Origin: Thermoleophilum album
Lineage (GTDB): Bacteria > Actinomycetota > Thermoleophilia > Solirubrobacterales > Thermoleophilaceae
Length of the DNA: 64,000 nucleotides
Assembly: GCF_028867705.1 (NCBI RefSeq)
Contig: NZ_CP066171.1
Coordinates: 1,426,001-1,490,000, forward strand
Reading direction: 5' to 3'
The translations under genes and the position numbers were made by a program. The notes under the pieces were generated by a model. It had not been told where the DNA came from, did no database searches, and saw only the letters and a list, made by a program, of their open reading frames with translations. Numbering within the stretch: the stretch's first letter is position 1; every line of letters begins with the position of its first letter. Shown piece after piece: positions 53,717 through 63,200 of this stretch.

Positions 53717-54610
53717 ATGCGCACGATCGCCTTCGCCGGACTGGGGATCATGGGTTGGCCGATGGCGCGCAACCTCGCCCGCGCGGGGTTCGCGCTGCGC
53801 GTCTGGACGCGCACGAGCGCCAAGGCCGAACGTTTCGCGCGCGAGCACGGTGCCATCGCCTGCCCGACACCGGCGGTCGCCGCCGAGGGCGCGGACGCGG
53901 TGGTGACGATGCTCCCCGACGGGCCCGAGGTCGAAAGCACGCTCCTGGGGGCGGACGGTGCGTGCCAGCGGCTCGAAGCGGGCACGCTAGTCGTCGACTG
54001 CTCGACGGTGGCACCGTCGTTTTCGCGCACGCTCGCCGCCAAGCTGCGCGAGCGCGGGATCGCACTCGTCGACGCGCCGGTCACGGGGTCGCGCCCGAAG
54101 GCGGAGGACGGCACGCTGACCTTCATGGTCGGCGGCGACGAGCGCGACGTGGCGCGCGCCCGCCCGCTGTTCGAGGCGATGGGCGAGCTTGTGGTGCACG
54201 TCGGTCCGCAAGGGCACGGTGCGTTCGCGAAGGTGATCGCTAACACCGTCACGGCGATCAACGCCGCCGCCGTCGCCGAAGCGCTCGCCGCGGTCGCGAG
54301 CGCCCAACTCGATGCCGAGCGTTGGCTCGACGCAGCAGCGGCGGGCTCGAGCGGATCGCGCATGCTCGACCTCAAAGCACGGCCGATGCTCGCCCGTGAC
54401 TACGCGCCGCTCTTCCGCCTGCGGCACATGCTCAAGGACGTTCGCCACTGCCTCGCCGAAGCGCGCGCCCTGGGCGTGGAGCTCGAACTGGCGACCGTGG
54501 CCGAGCGCCTCTACGCCCGCGCCGTCGCCGCCGGACTCGGCGACCGCGATTTCGCCGCCGTGCGCGAGGTCGTCGCCCGACCGATGGGAGAGGCTCGAAG
54601 CGACACTTGA
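53717..54610 (+). CDS. NAD(P)-dependent beta-hydroxyacid dehydrogenase (HIBADH-like)
   Basis: Oxidises or reduces a beta-hydroxyacid such as 3-hydroxyisobutyrate, tartronate semialdehyde or a homologue. The Rossmann loop is FAGLGIMGWPMARNLARAGF; SxGS-type substrate loop is DAPVTGSRPKAEDGTLTFMVGG; and the catalytic Lys lies in GPQGHGAFAKVIANT. Family members usually read GAGQ.AK here, so GHGAFAK is a variant. 297 residues, ATG 11 nt after subunit B, same direction. Probably co-transcribed with the hydantoinase pair. Confidence 0.9.
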   Translation: MRTIAFAGLGIMGWPMARNLARAGFALRVWTRTSAKAERFAREHGAIACPTPAVAAEGADAVVTMLPDGPEVESTLLGADGACQRLEAGTLVVDCSTVAPSFSRTLAAKLRERGIALVDAPVTGSRPKAEDGTLTFMVGGDERDVARARPLFEAMGELVVHVGPQGHGAFAKVIANTVTAINAAAVAEALAAVASAQLDAERWLDAAAAGSSGSRMLDLKARPMLARDYAPLFRLRHMLKDVRHCLAEARALGVELELATVAERLYARAVAAGLGDRDFAAVREVVARPMGEARSDT

Positions 54611-54760
54611 AAAATCCGACATTCTCCGCAAAAATCCCCGCTCCAGCGCGCCGCTGCCTCGAGCGGCAGGCGCCAGGGGCCGGCAGCCGCTTCGGGCCCG
54701 CCCGCCGAGCAGCGGCCGGCTCTCGATCGTTGGCGACACGACACGCGAAGGCCAAGGAAC

Positions 54761-55399
54761 ATGCCTGTAGCACTCAAGGAGTGGGCGATCACAGTGCGCG
54801 CTCTAGCGGAGGGCGAGCAGCTGCTGACCCTCCGCAAGGGAGGCATCCGCGAGGACGGCAAGCACTTCGAGCTCGAGCACGATCGCTTTTTCCTCTACCC
54901 GACGTTCGACCACCAGCGCAACGATCTTGTACGCGAGTCGCACCTGCCCGAACTCTCTCGCGCGCTCGAGGAGGGAGTCTGGCCCGAGGGCGCAGAGCCG
55001 GCGCCAGAGGAGCTGATCGAGGACGGCGGTGTGCCCCAGCCCGATCGGGTGCGGATCCGCGCGTTCGCTGAGGTCGCGGCGAGCTACCTAGTCACCGATC
55101 CGCGCGTGGTCGACGCGCTCACGCCCTACCACGTCTGGACACCCGACTACGCGCAGAAGCGTCTCAACTGGAAGCCGCGCTTTCCGCTGCACGTGATCGT
55201 GCTGCGCACGTACCGCATCCCGCGCCCGGTGACGGTGCGCGTGCGGCCCCAGTACCAGGGGTGTCGCTCGTGGATCGAGATCCAGCGCGATCTCCCCTTC
55301 GAGGGCACGCCGGTGCTCGCCGACGAGGAGTTCGAGCGCGCCGCGGCCGAGATCGAAGCGATCGCGGCCGGCATCGGGTCTGCGGCTGCGGCACTCTAG
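54761..55399 (+). CDS. DUF1802 family protein
   Basis: 212 residues, soluble. Starts MPVALKEWAITVRALAEGEQLLTLRKGGIRE, then FFLYPTFDHQRNDLVRES, WTPDYAQKRLNWKPRFPLHVIVLRTYRIPRPV and CRSWIEI. These are the recurring segments of DUF1802, a family with no established role, found scattered in bacteria and archaea. It follows the dehydrogenase by 150 nt and ends convergent with the pilin operon. Confidence 0.85.
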   Translation: MPVALKEWAITVRALAEGEQLLTLRKGGIREDGKHFELEHDRFFLYPTFDHQRNDLVRESHLPELSRALEEGVWPEGAEPAPEELIEDGGVPQPDRVRIRAFAEVAASYLVTDPRVVDALTPYHVWTPDYAQKRLNWKPRFPLHVIVLRTYRIPRPVTVRVRPQYQGCRSWIEIQRDLPFEGTPVLADEEFERAAAEIEAIAAGIGSAAAAL

Positions 55400-55465
55400 C
55401 GTCGCCGTCGTACTGCTCTCGCCTCGCCGTAGCTGCGTAGGCAGCCCCGTGTAGGCCGCCCACGG

Positions 55466-57088
55466 TCAGCGTGCCGGCACCTGCTCGTGCTGCTCGACCA
55501 CCTTCCAGCCGGCCCGCACCGGGTCGAGGAAGTAGGGCGGGCTGCGGAAGCGCAGGCGGTCGTCGTAGGTGTAGTTCTTGGCGTAGCCCGTCACCGGCGA
55601 ACCGCCGCTGAACGTCCCAACTGGACCGCGGAAGCGCTGCGCGATCACGCCCGTCACGGTTAGCGTCCCGAGCGGCGAGCCCTGGTCGTAGTTGTCGACC
55701 AGGAAGGAGTGCGACAGCGCCAGGATCGCTGCGTCGATCGTCGGGTTCGACAGCGATCCCGCTGCGTTCGCGCCCGACGAAGTGACCGGGTGGTACACGC
55801 GCACGAACTCGTTGGCGATCAGCCCGAGCAAGACGTCGCCCGAACGCTGGATGTTGCCGTTGATCACGATGTCGTCGGCGGCACCGATCGTGAGTGGTTG
55901 CGCGTAGGTACCCCGCACCCACGCCTCGCCGCAACTCGTCGCGCTCTGATATTGGCGGCGTTGGTCGTAGGGCGTCGGGCAACCGCCACTAGCCCGGTCC
56001 ACGTAGAGCAGCCCGTTCGACGGCAGCGACATCGTGCAGGGGTTCGACAGACCGAGCGAGGAGCACTTCGCCGGGTTGTCGACCGTCATCGACGTCCCGT
56101 TCAGCGTGATCACCGTACGTCCCTGGAACAGGTAGGTTGGGTCCGTCTGCTGCTTCAGCTGCCCGTTTGTGGGCGGCATGTCGAGCACTGGCGCGCCGGG
56201 CTGGTAGGCGCCCTGCCACACAGGCGAGCCCGAGCAGTTCCTGGTCTGCCAGCCGGGCGCCGGCTCGGAGATCTCGACCGGGTCGTTGGCGTTGCGCCCG
56301 AACACCGGGTTGCCGCACACGTAGATGCCGTCGTTGGTGTGCATCGGCCCGCGCACGTAGTCGCCGGTGATGAAGTAGATCGGTGTGCACGGCGTGTCGT
56401 TGTCGCCGAGCGGCCGCCCGTTGCGGCGGTAGCGCTGACACTGCGCACTCGCCTGTGCCTGGGTCTGGCTGCCGCTGTAGACGGCGGGGTCGCGGGTCTC
56501 GAAGTCGGTGAAGTAGATGAAGTTGAGGAAGCTGCGGCGCTTGAAGCGAACGATGATGCTGCGCTTGACCGGACGGTCGCTGTTCGTGCGCGGTGCCCGC
56601 GCGCGGCCGGTGACGCGGATTCGGAAGGTGCCGCTGGCGGTGTCGATCATCGAGCCGATCGGATCGCTCGGATCGCACGCGGACTTGCCCGGCGCAGGAA
56701 GCAGCTCGATCGTGTACTGGGCGGTGTCGCCGGGGATCGTGCGCCAGCGGCGCGGGTCGCTGCCGGTGCCATTCCAAGGCTGGTTCACGGGGTTGACGTC
56801 GCCTGGCGAGGGCGGCGGCACGTTGTCGCACTTGGTCCAAAAACTCGGGTCGATGGCGAGGCGGTACGAGTAGTAGGCGACGCCAGCCTCGGCCGCAGCC
56901 CATGCTTTCTTCCGCTGGAGGTCGCTACCCGAGGCACGAATGTCGGGGACGACGGCAGCGAACGCAGCGGCGACGAGCAAGCCGCCAACGAGCAGTACGC
57001 CCATCAGCGTGACGGTCGTGAAGCCGCGCTCGCCACGGCAGACAGCCAGAACCGCGCGCAGTGTTCGTCGCCAGCCTCCGCTACGCAC
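55466..57088 (-). CDS. Large type IV pilin-like protein (PilX-like)
   Basis: 540 residues. The GTG at 57088 follows GGAGGT by six bases and overlaps the previous stop. An N-terminal basic segment leads to CRGERGFTTVTLMGVLLVGGLLVAA, a prepilin cleavage-type motif with Thr where position 5 normally has Glu. The rest is a large extracellular region with at least nine Cys, many Gly/Asn/Thr/Ser, and recurrent short beta segments. Such length is unusual for a minor pilin and fits a surface adhesin or tip protein. Last gene of a three-gene overlapping set. Confidence 0.8.
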   Translation of the reverse strand: MRSGGWRRTLRAVLAVCRGERGFTTVTLMGVLLVGGLLVAAAFAAVVPDIRASGSDLQRKKAWAAAEAGVAYYSYRLAIDPSFWTKCDNVPPPSPGDVNPVNQPWNGTGSDPRRWRTIPGDTAQYTIELLPAPGKSACDPSDPIGSMIDTASGTFRIRVTGRARAPRTNSDRPVKRSIIVRFKRRSFLNFIYFTDFETRDPAVYSGSQTQAQASAQCQRYRRNGRPLGDNDTPCTPIYFITGDYVRGPMHTNDGIYVCGNPVFGRNANDPVEISEPAPGWQTRNCSGSPVWQGAYQPGAPVLDMPPTNGQLKQQTDPTYLFQGRTVITLNGTSMTVDNPAKCSSLGLSNPCTMSLPSNGLLYVDRASGGCPTPYDQRRQYQSATSCGEAWVRGTYAQPLTIGAADDIVINGNIQRSGDVLLGLIANEFVRVYHPVTSSGANAAGSLSNPTIDAAILALSHSFLVDNYDQGSPLGTLTVTGVIAQRFRGPVGTFSGGSPVTGYAKNYTYDDRLRFRSPPYFLDPVRAGWKVVEQHEQVPAR

Positions 57089-57776
57089 AGGAGGGACCTC
57101 CGGTCGCACTGGTGTTGTCGGCCGAGCGGACAAAGACCTCGTTCTGCAGATCCGAAGCCCGTCGGGCCGCTGACGGTTTGTTCGACGGGCGGGACTGGAA
57201 GCTCACGACGATGCGGATCGTGCGGGCGGCGTCGCTCGCCGAAAGCGGCGTGCCGAGGCGCACGGTCGCGCCACCGTCGCTGGTATCCCAGGCGTAGTAG
57301 TCGAAGATCGGCGCCCCCGAGCTCGCTGGCCAGGCTCGCTCGAGCAGCAGGTTGGTTACCGTCGGTTGGGTCGGGTAGGTGAGGTTCGGGTAGGTGCCGC
57401 CGGTCGGCCGCCAAACGCGCTCGACGAGCGTTCGCGCGGACGCGTCGTAGGCGATCTCGCGAATCTCGACCGCGTTGCGCGATGAGCCGTCGGAGATGTC
57501 GGCATAGAAGCGCACGCGGTTCTGGTCGCCGTAGATGATCGGGGTGTTGGCACCAAGACAGACCTGGCTGCGCAGGTCGCGGGTAATCTGCGCCATCGCG
57601 CTACGGGCACTGGCGAGACCTGCCGCCCGGTCGCTCACCTCGGCCGACGCGTTCCAGGAGCGGTCGAGAATGGCTAGACCGGCACCGAGGATCACGAGGC
57701 CGATCAGCATCGCCGTCAGCAGCTCCACCAGCGTGAAACCGCGCTCGTCTGTGCGCACGCGGGCGATCACGGACAC
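57081..57776 (-). CDS. Minor pilin-like protein (PilW-like)
   Basis: 231 residues from GTG. Clear type IV prepilin leader: RTDERG|FTLVELLTAMLIGLVILG, with the glycine/phenylalanine cleavage site and Glu5. The globular part (CLGANTPIIYGDQNRVRFYADISDG) suits a PilW or type II pseudopilin. Two Cys (one early, one near the C-terminus) could form a disulfide. It overlaps the gene before by 10 nt and the gene after by 8 nt. Confidence 0.88.
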   Translation of the reverse strand: MSVIARVRTDERGFTLVELLTAMLIGLVILGAGLAILDRSWNASAEVSDRAAGLASARSAMAQITRDLRSQVCLGANTPIIYGDQNRVRFYADISDGSSRNAVEIREIAYDASARTLVERVWRPTGGTYPNLTYPTQPTVTNLLLERAWPASSGAPIFDYYAWDTSDGGATVRLGTPLSASDAARTIRIVVSFQSRPSNKPSAARRASDLQNEVFVRSADNTSATGGPSCA

Positions 57777-59182
57777 GACCCCCTCGCCGAGCTGCTGCTC
57801 GGGATCGTCACGTTGATCGTCGCCGTGCCATCAGGCGAGGTGTTGGCGACGTTGCCGGTGACGTAGACGTAGCGCGCACTCGAGCCCGAGCGGTTGTTGT
57901 CGACGCAGATCCGGTAGGTGCCGAACGGAAAGCCAGGATCGGACAGACGGCCCTGGCTGTTCGTCAGCTTGCGGAAGGTCTGCGAGCAACCGCTGTCCTG
58001 CGAGTAGGCGACCACGTCGGCGTTCGCCACGAGCTGGTTGCTGCTATCGCGCACGACCACGTTGATCGCCGGCTGGATCACCGTCACCGTCGCCGTCTGG
58101 CCAGGGTCGAACGTCGCGAGACCCGGGTTCGACTGGTAGTAGGAGGCGTTGTAGACGGTCGGGTTGTTGGCGGCGCAACCGCCGGTGAACACGCCGTAAC
58201 CGGACGGGAACGGGAAGAGATCGCCGGTCGTGATCGAGGTAGCGGGGCTCGACAGGTTGTAGGTCTTGTAGTTCGGCGACGGCAGGCTCGAGTTGGCCAC
58301 CGACAGCATCTGCGCCTGCGACTGGTAGAGCGTGCCACCGACCTTGGTCGCGATCTGTGCCGTGATACGACCGGGGCGGTCGATCTTCAGCGTCTTGTTC
58401 ACCGTCTGCCCGGCGATCGGCGAGACGACGTCGGTGGGCGGGCTCGTACCGTCCATCTCGACGTAGCTCGCAGGCGCGGTGACGTTGTAGTCGCCACCGG
58501 GCACGCCGGCGAAGAACACGCAGCCCTGCGAGTTCGTCGTCGCCGTGAGGTTGATCGGTCCCGACAGCTGCACCGTCACGCCGGGGAGCGGCTGGTCGTT
58601 GCGGTCGAGCACCGTCAGCACGATCGCACCGCCCGAAGCGTCGAGCGGTGTGCCGCGCGGCGTCACCAGGGTGGTGATGCGCACCGGCGTCGACAGCGCC
58701 GGTGAGCTCACCGTCGAGGTCAGGCGCATGTAGTTCGCCTGGACGTTGGGCGCAGAACAGCCGGCGTCCGTTCCCGAGTCGGACAGCCAGTCGGCGCGCG
58801 AGCGGATCGTGTAGGTCACCCCTTTGACCTGGACGGTGCGGGTCTGGTCGAGGTTGAGAAGCTGGTCGTTGCGCAGGCTGCGCATCCGGTCGATGTCCTG
58901 CTCGGCGAGGTTGGTGGCGACGGTGCGGGAGCGGTTGACGGTGTTGGCGCGCTGGAAGTTGTCGAGACCGCCGAGCAGCGCTGCCGCCGCCATCGCGACG
59001 AGCAGGGCGCCCATCATTACCTCGACCAACACCCACCCGCGCTCGCTGGCGAGACCGCCGCGCCCGTCGCCGACAGCGCCGCGCCTGCGGGAGCGCCGCG
59101 CCGCGTAGAAGGTCGTCGCGGATCTCGATCGGCTGGCGCGGGTGTCGTCGGTGAGAGGGGCCATCTTCCCTGACGGCTGCAC
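57767..59182 (-). CDS. Prepilin with carboxypeptidase-regulatory-like domains (PilV-like)
   Basis: 471 residues. The prepilin motif is ASERGWVLVEVMMGALLVAMA, with Trp instead of Phe after the cleavage Gly and Glu5 kept. Two beta-sandwich repeats of the carboxypeptidase-regulatory type follow: VLTVLDRNDQPLPGVTVQLSG with FFAGVPGGDYNVTAP, and VVVRDSSNQLVANADVVA with SDPGFPFGTYRIC. These usually carry ligand or sugar binding. First of the three overlapping genes. The start is uncertain: GTG 59182 or ATG 59164. Confidence 0.82.
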   Translation of the reverse strand: MQPSGKMAPLTDDTRASRSRSATTFYAARRSRRRGAVGDGRGGLASERGWVLVEVMMGALLVAMAAAALLGGLDNFQRANTVNRSRTVATNLAEQDIDRMRSLRNDQLLNLDQTRTVQVKGVTYTIRSRADWLSDSGTDAGCSAPNVQANYMRLTSTVSSPALSTPVRITTLVTPRGTPLDASGGAIVLTVLDRNDQPLPGVTVQLSGPINLTATTNSQGCVFFAGVPGGDYNVTAPASYVEMDGTSPPTDVVSPIAGQTVNKTLKIDRPGRITAQIATKVGGTLYQSQAQMLSVANSSLPSPNYKTYNLSSPATSITTGDLFPFPSGYGVFTGGCAANNPTVYNASYYQSNPGLATFDPGQTATVTVIQPAINVVVRDSSNQLVANADVVAYSQDSGCSQTFRKLTNSQGRLSDPGFPFGTYRICVDNNRSGSSARYVYVTGNVANTSPDGTATINVTIPSSSSARGSCP

Positions 59183-59311
59183 GTGCTGGTTCCACTATCG
59201 GCAGCTGGAGCGCGCCTGCAATCGAACTTTGGTCCAAGGTTCTCCGCGCCCGGTAAAACGCACCGCGCCTAGCCGGTGGGGGCGCGAGCCCGCAGCGGAG
59301 CTCCGGGGCGC

Positions 59312-59391
59312 TGCCCGCAGCGGAGCGACGGCGCGAAGCGCGCAGCGAAGCGACGGCGCGAACCGCCCAGCGGAGCGACGGCGCGAACCGC
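59312..59391. repeat. 25-bp tandem repeat, about three copies
   Basis: GCGACGGCGCGAA recurs at 59325-59337, 59350-59362 and 59375-59387, exactly 25 bp apart, inside units close to CGCCCAGCGGAGCGACGG plus CGCGAAC. A degenerate partial unit starts near 59291. The repeats are in the 252-nt gap between two divergent genes. Confidence 0.85.
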
Positions 59392-59434
59392 CCATCGGCA
59401 CACCGCTGCGGTCGAGCGGCGGTAGCGTGCCGGC

Positions 59435-60214
59435 GTGGCTTGGACCGAGAGCTACTCGGCGTCGTTCAGCGCTCGCCACGAGCGCGCCGAGACCGACAGC
59501 GCACAGCGCACGCTTGACGACCTCGAGCGCTTCCGCCTCGAGCTGGCCGAGCTCGGCTTCCGCACTCCCGGCGAGATCGCCATCGTTTTCCACCCCAACG
59601 AGCTGTCCCTGCTCGCCGCCCAACCGGCGCTCGCAGCGTGGCGAGCGGCGCAGACCCGCCATGCCCGCCGCTATCTGGCGGGCTGGGCAGCGAGCGGCGA
59701 GCTGCACCTGCTCGCTGCGCCTGCGCTGCGCCGCCGGGCCGCAGCGACACCGCTCTCGGAACGGGCGTTGCGCGCCACCGCTCGCCGCCTCTACGTGCAG
59801 GCGGCGGCCGCGGCCAGCGGCTGGCCTCTGCCGCCCCCGCTCACCGCCACGAGCGGCGGGGCGCTGCGCCGCCTGGGCTGGCTGTTCGAGGGTCCAGCCG
59901 CCGTGCTCGCCGGCCAGAGCGACGGACTCCTCGCTGCCCTCGCCAGTCGTTTGCGCGACGGACCCTTCGACGCGCTGCCCCCCTCCACGCGCGACGCCTA
60001 CCTCGGTGGTTTCGCGCTGTGCGCGACGCTCGAGGAGCAGCGCGGCCGCGCCGCGGTGGCTTCGCTCGTTCTCGCCGCCTGTCGTAGCGAGCCGCGCGGG
60101 CGCGGCGAGCACCTCGTGGCGCGCGCGTTCTCGCGACCGCTCGGCGAGGTGCGCCGCCTCGTGGCGCGCTTTCTCGACGAGCTGCCGCGACGGCTGGCGC
60201 GGCTCGAGCGCTAG
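59435..60214 (+). CDS. Protein of unknown function
   Basis: 259 residues from GTG. The opening AWTESYSASFSARHERAETD, a helix (RTLDDLERFRLELAELGF), IAIVFHPNELSLLAAQP and a long Ala/Leu/Arg helical body give a consistent protein look. LHLLAAPALRRRA and SERALRATARRLYVQ suggest a helical bundle. It contains no zinc or other motif I can use. I associate the SASFxARH opening with uncharacterised actinobacterial proteins. Its stop overlaps the stop of the convergent c-di-GMP gene by the 4-nt palindrome CTAG. Confidence 0.65.
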   Translation: MAWTESYSASFSARHERAETDSAQRTLDDLERFRLELAELGFRTPGEIAIVFHPNELSLLAAQPALAAWRAAQTRHARRYLAGWAASGELHLLAAPALRRRAAATPLSERALRATARRLYVQAAAAASGWPLPPPLTATSGGALRRLGWLFEGPAAVLAGQSDGLLAALASRLRDGPFDALPPSTRDAYLGGFALCATLEEQRGRAAVASLVLAACRSEPRGRGEHLVARAFSRPLGEVRRLVARFLDELPRRLARLER

Positions 60215-63200
60215 CGACCGCGCTCGGCGAGAACCTCGAGCAGCGCCTCAACGACGCGCGGGTCGAACTGCGTCCCGGCGTTGCGCGCGAGCTCCTGCCG
60301 CGCCACTTCGACCGGTAGTGCCGGGCGGTAGGGGCGGTCACTCGTCATCGCGTCGTAGGCGTCACAGGCAAGCACGATGCGCGCGCCGATCGGGATCTCC
60401 TCGCCCGCGAGGCCATCGGGGTATCCCTGGCCGTCCCAGCGCTCGTGCTCGTGGCGAACGATCGGCAGCACGTCGCGCAAAAACTCGATCGGGCGCAAGA
60501 TGCGCTCGCCCGCGATCGTGTGCTTCTCCATCTCCCGCCGTTCGGCGTCGGTAAGCGGCCCGGGCTTGTTGAGGATCGAGTCGGGTACAGCGATCTTGCC
60601 GATGTCGTGGAAGATCGCGCCGAGCCGCACGCGCTCCACCTCGCGCTCGTCGAGGCCGAGCTTGCGCGCCACCGCCTCGGCGTGCTCGACGAGCGAACGC
60701 GAGTGCTCGGCGGTGTAGGAGTCCTTGGCTTCGAGGGCGGCGGCCAGCGCCTCGGCGGTTCCCGTGTAGGCGCGGTCGAGACGCTCGTAGAGCAGCGCCG
60801 AGCGCAGCGACGCGCCGAGCAGGTCGGCGACCGCTTGCAGGGCGAGCGCGTCGTCCTCGTCGAAAGCGCCGGCGGCGCGTTCGGCGACGAACAACGCGCC
60901 CCACAGCTCTCCCCCCGCCCACACCGGCGCCGCTGCCTGCGAGCGGGCGGCGTCCCAGTCGGCGACCGTTTCGAGCGCGAACTCGTTGCCCTCGGCGCGG
61001 GCGTCGCTGGCGACGAGCGCCTGCCGTTCGCGCAGCGCCCTGCCGACAATCCCCGCATCGCGCGGGATCCGTGGCTGCCCGCCCGCCAGCGCCGCCGGTC
61101 GACCGCGGGTGGCGACGATCGACAGATCGCCGTCGTCGGTGAGGCGCAGCACCGCGCAGGAGTGGAAACCGAACGCTCGATGCAGTTCGCTCGCCGCGGT
61201 CTCGACGATCCTGCCCGGCTCGACCATCGCCGCCAGCCGCGCTCCTAGCTCGGCAGCGAGCGCTAGCTGCCGGGTGCGCTTGCGCAGCCGAACTGCTTGT
61301 TCGGCGACGTCGTCGCTGAAAGCTGGTTCGAGGGACGGCCTGTGCGACATCCGTCGCACAGCCGGGAGCGGCGAGTCGTCGAAGGCGAAATCGAGCGGCA
61401 CCTCGCCAGCGGCAACGGTTGCGCCACGCCCGAGCCGCAACTTGCCGTACAGCAGGGCGCGATCGGCACGAGCGACGAGGTCGGACGCCGTCTCGCCCGG
61501 GCGCCACTCGGCGAGCCCCACCGTCATTCCCACCTTTTCCCCGAGTTTGAGCTGGGCGAGCGCTGCCTCGACACGGTCGCGAGCGCGCCGCGCTGCGCTG
61601 CGCGCTTCGCTTTCGGTCGCGTCGACGACAACTAGCGCGAACTCGTCACCGCCGTAGCGGCCGACGAAGTCGAAACCACGGACAGACTGCCGCAGGGCAT
61701 AGCCCACGGTGCGCAGCACCTCGTCGCCGACAAGGTGGCCATGCCGCTCGTTCACCAGCTTGAAGTGGTCGAGGTCAATCAACAGCAGCGACAGCCGATG
61801 GCCGCTGCGGCGGCAGCGCTCGACTTCGCGGCCGAGCGCTTCGTGCAAGGCGGCGTGGTTGAGACAGCCCGTCAGCCCGTCGGTGCGGGCGACGAGAGCG
61901 AGGCTTTCGTGAGCAGCGGCATTGCGGCAAGCGACCGCCGCGAGCTCGGCGAACGCCTCGAGCAAACGGACCTCGTCGCGGCCGAGACGGGTGTGGCGTC
62001 GAAAGCCGACGCTCAGCACTCCCCGCAAGCGCCCGCCCCAGCGCATCGGCACCGACACACCGGCCCGCAAGTCCGAGAACACGTCGCGCGGTGCGCCTAC
62101 CTCGGTCGGGTAGTCGTGCGTGACGAGCGGCTCCCCGCTCTCTGCGACGCGTCCCGCCGCGCCCTCGCCGACGGCTAGCTGCAGCCCGATTGCCTCGGGC
62201 GGCAGTCCGTGGGCAGCCTCCAGCACCAGCGCCGGCACGGGCTCACCCTGTCTGTCGAATCCGGGGGAAACCGCGGGCAGAGGTCCACCGAAGCCGCTGT
62301 CGAGCTCGCTGTGTCGATCGTCGACCGTTGCGGTGAGGCGGAACACGACCGCTGTGTCGGCGTCGAGGATCGCTGCCGCTTCGCGACAGATGCGGGTAAG
62401 CACACGCGGGACGTCGAGGCTTTCGTTGAGAAGCTTGGCCGCTCGCAAGAGAGCCGAGAGGCGGGCGATCTCGCGCGCTCGCTCGGCGTTTCGGCTGGCT
62501 TGGCCGAGGACCGTGTCAAACATGTCAGCAAGCTCGCGCGCGAGCGCGACGGCCGACACCTCGTCGACCGTGCCGGCATCGACGAAGAGAAAGACCTGGG
62601 GCCGCCCCGGCTCGGCGCGCCCGATCGGTACCGCCAGCAAGCGCGCATCCCCGCCGAGAGCCGCATGGACACCTAAAGTCGCGGTGAGCACGCGCCCCTC
62701 ACCGGCAAGAAGCAAGCGAGGCTCGAGCAGCCCGTCGACAATGGCCAGCGCTCGCTGCGCAGCGTCGCCGGCGAGCGAGACATGGTCGCTGGCGGGTGAC
62801 GACGCCAGCACACGCCACTCTTCGCCCCCCGGGCTGACAGCGACAAGCCCCGCCCACGCCCCCGCGAAGAGATCGCGCGCCACCTCGACGAGGCTGCCGC
62901 GAAGCGCCACGGGATCCTCACCCGCACAGCCGATGAGGCGCCGGATGGCTTTGAACACCGTCGCTACCGCCCCGCCCGAGCGAGCCTCCCGCGGGCGTGC
63001 TCGGTTGTCCTCGGCGGTGGGAACGGCGCCCTGCGAAGAGCTGTCCCATCCGGGCTGCGGGGCCTTGGCGCTGGGCCGCAATGGTGTGCCAAGGTTGCCG
63101 CCCAGGGGTGGTGTAAACGCTTCGCCGTTGGCCACGTCGTGAGCAGGCGATTCCGGGCGCGAACCGCCGGGCGGCTCTCGGGACGCTTGCGCCATGGGGT

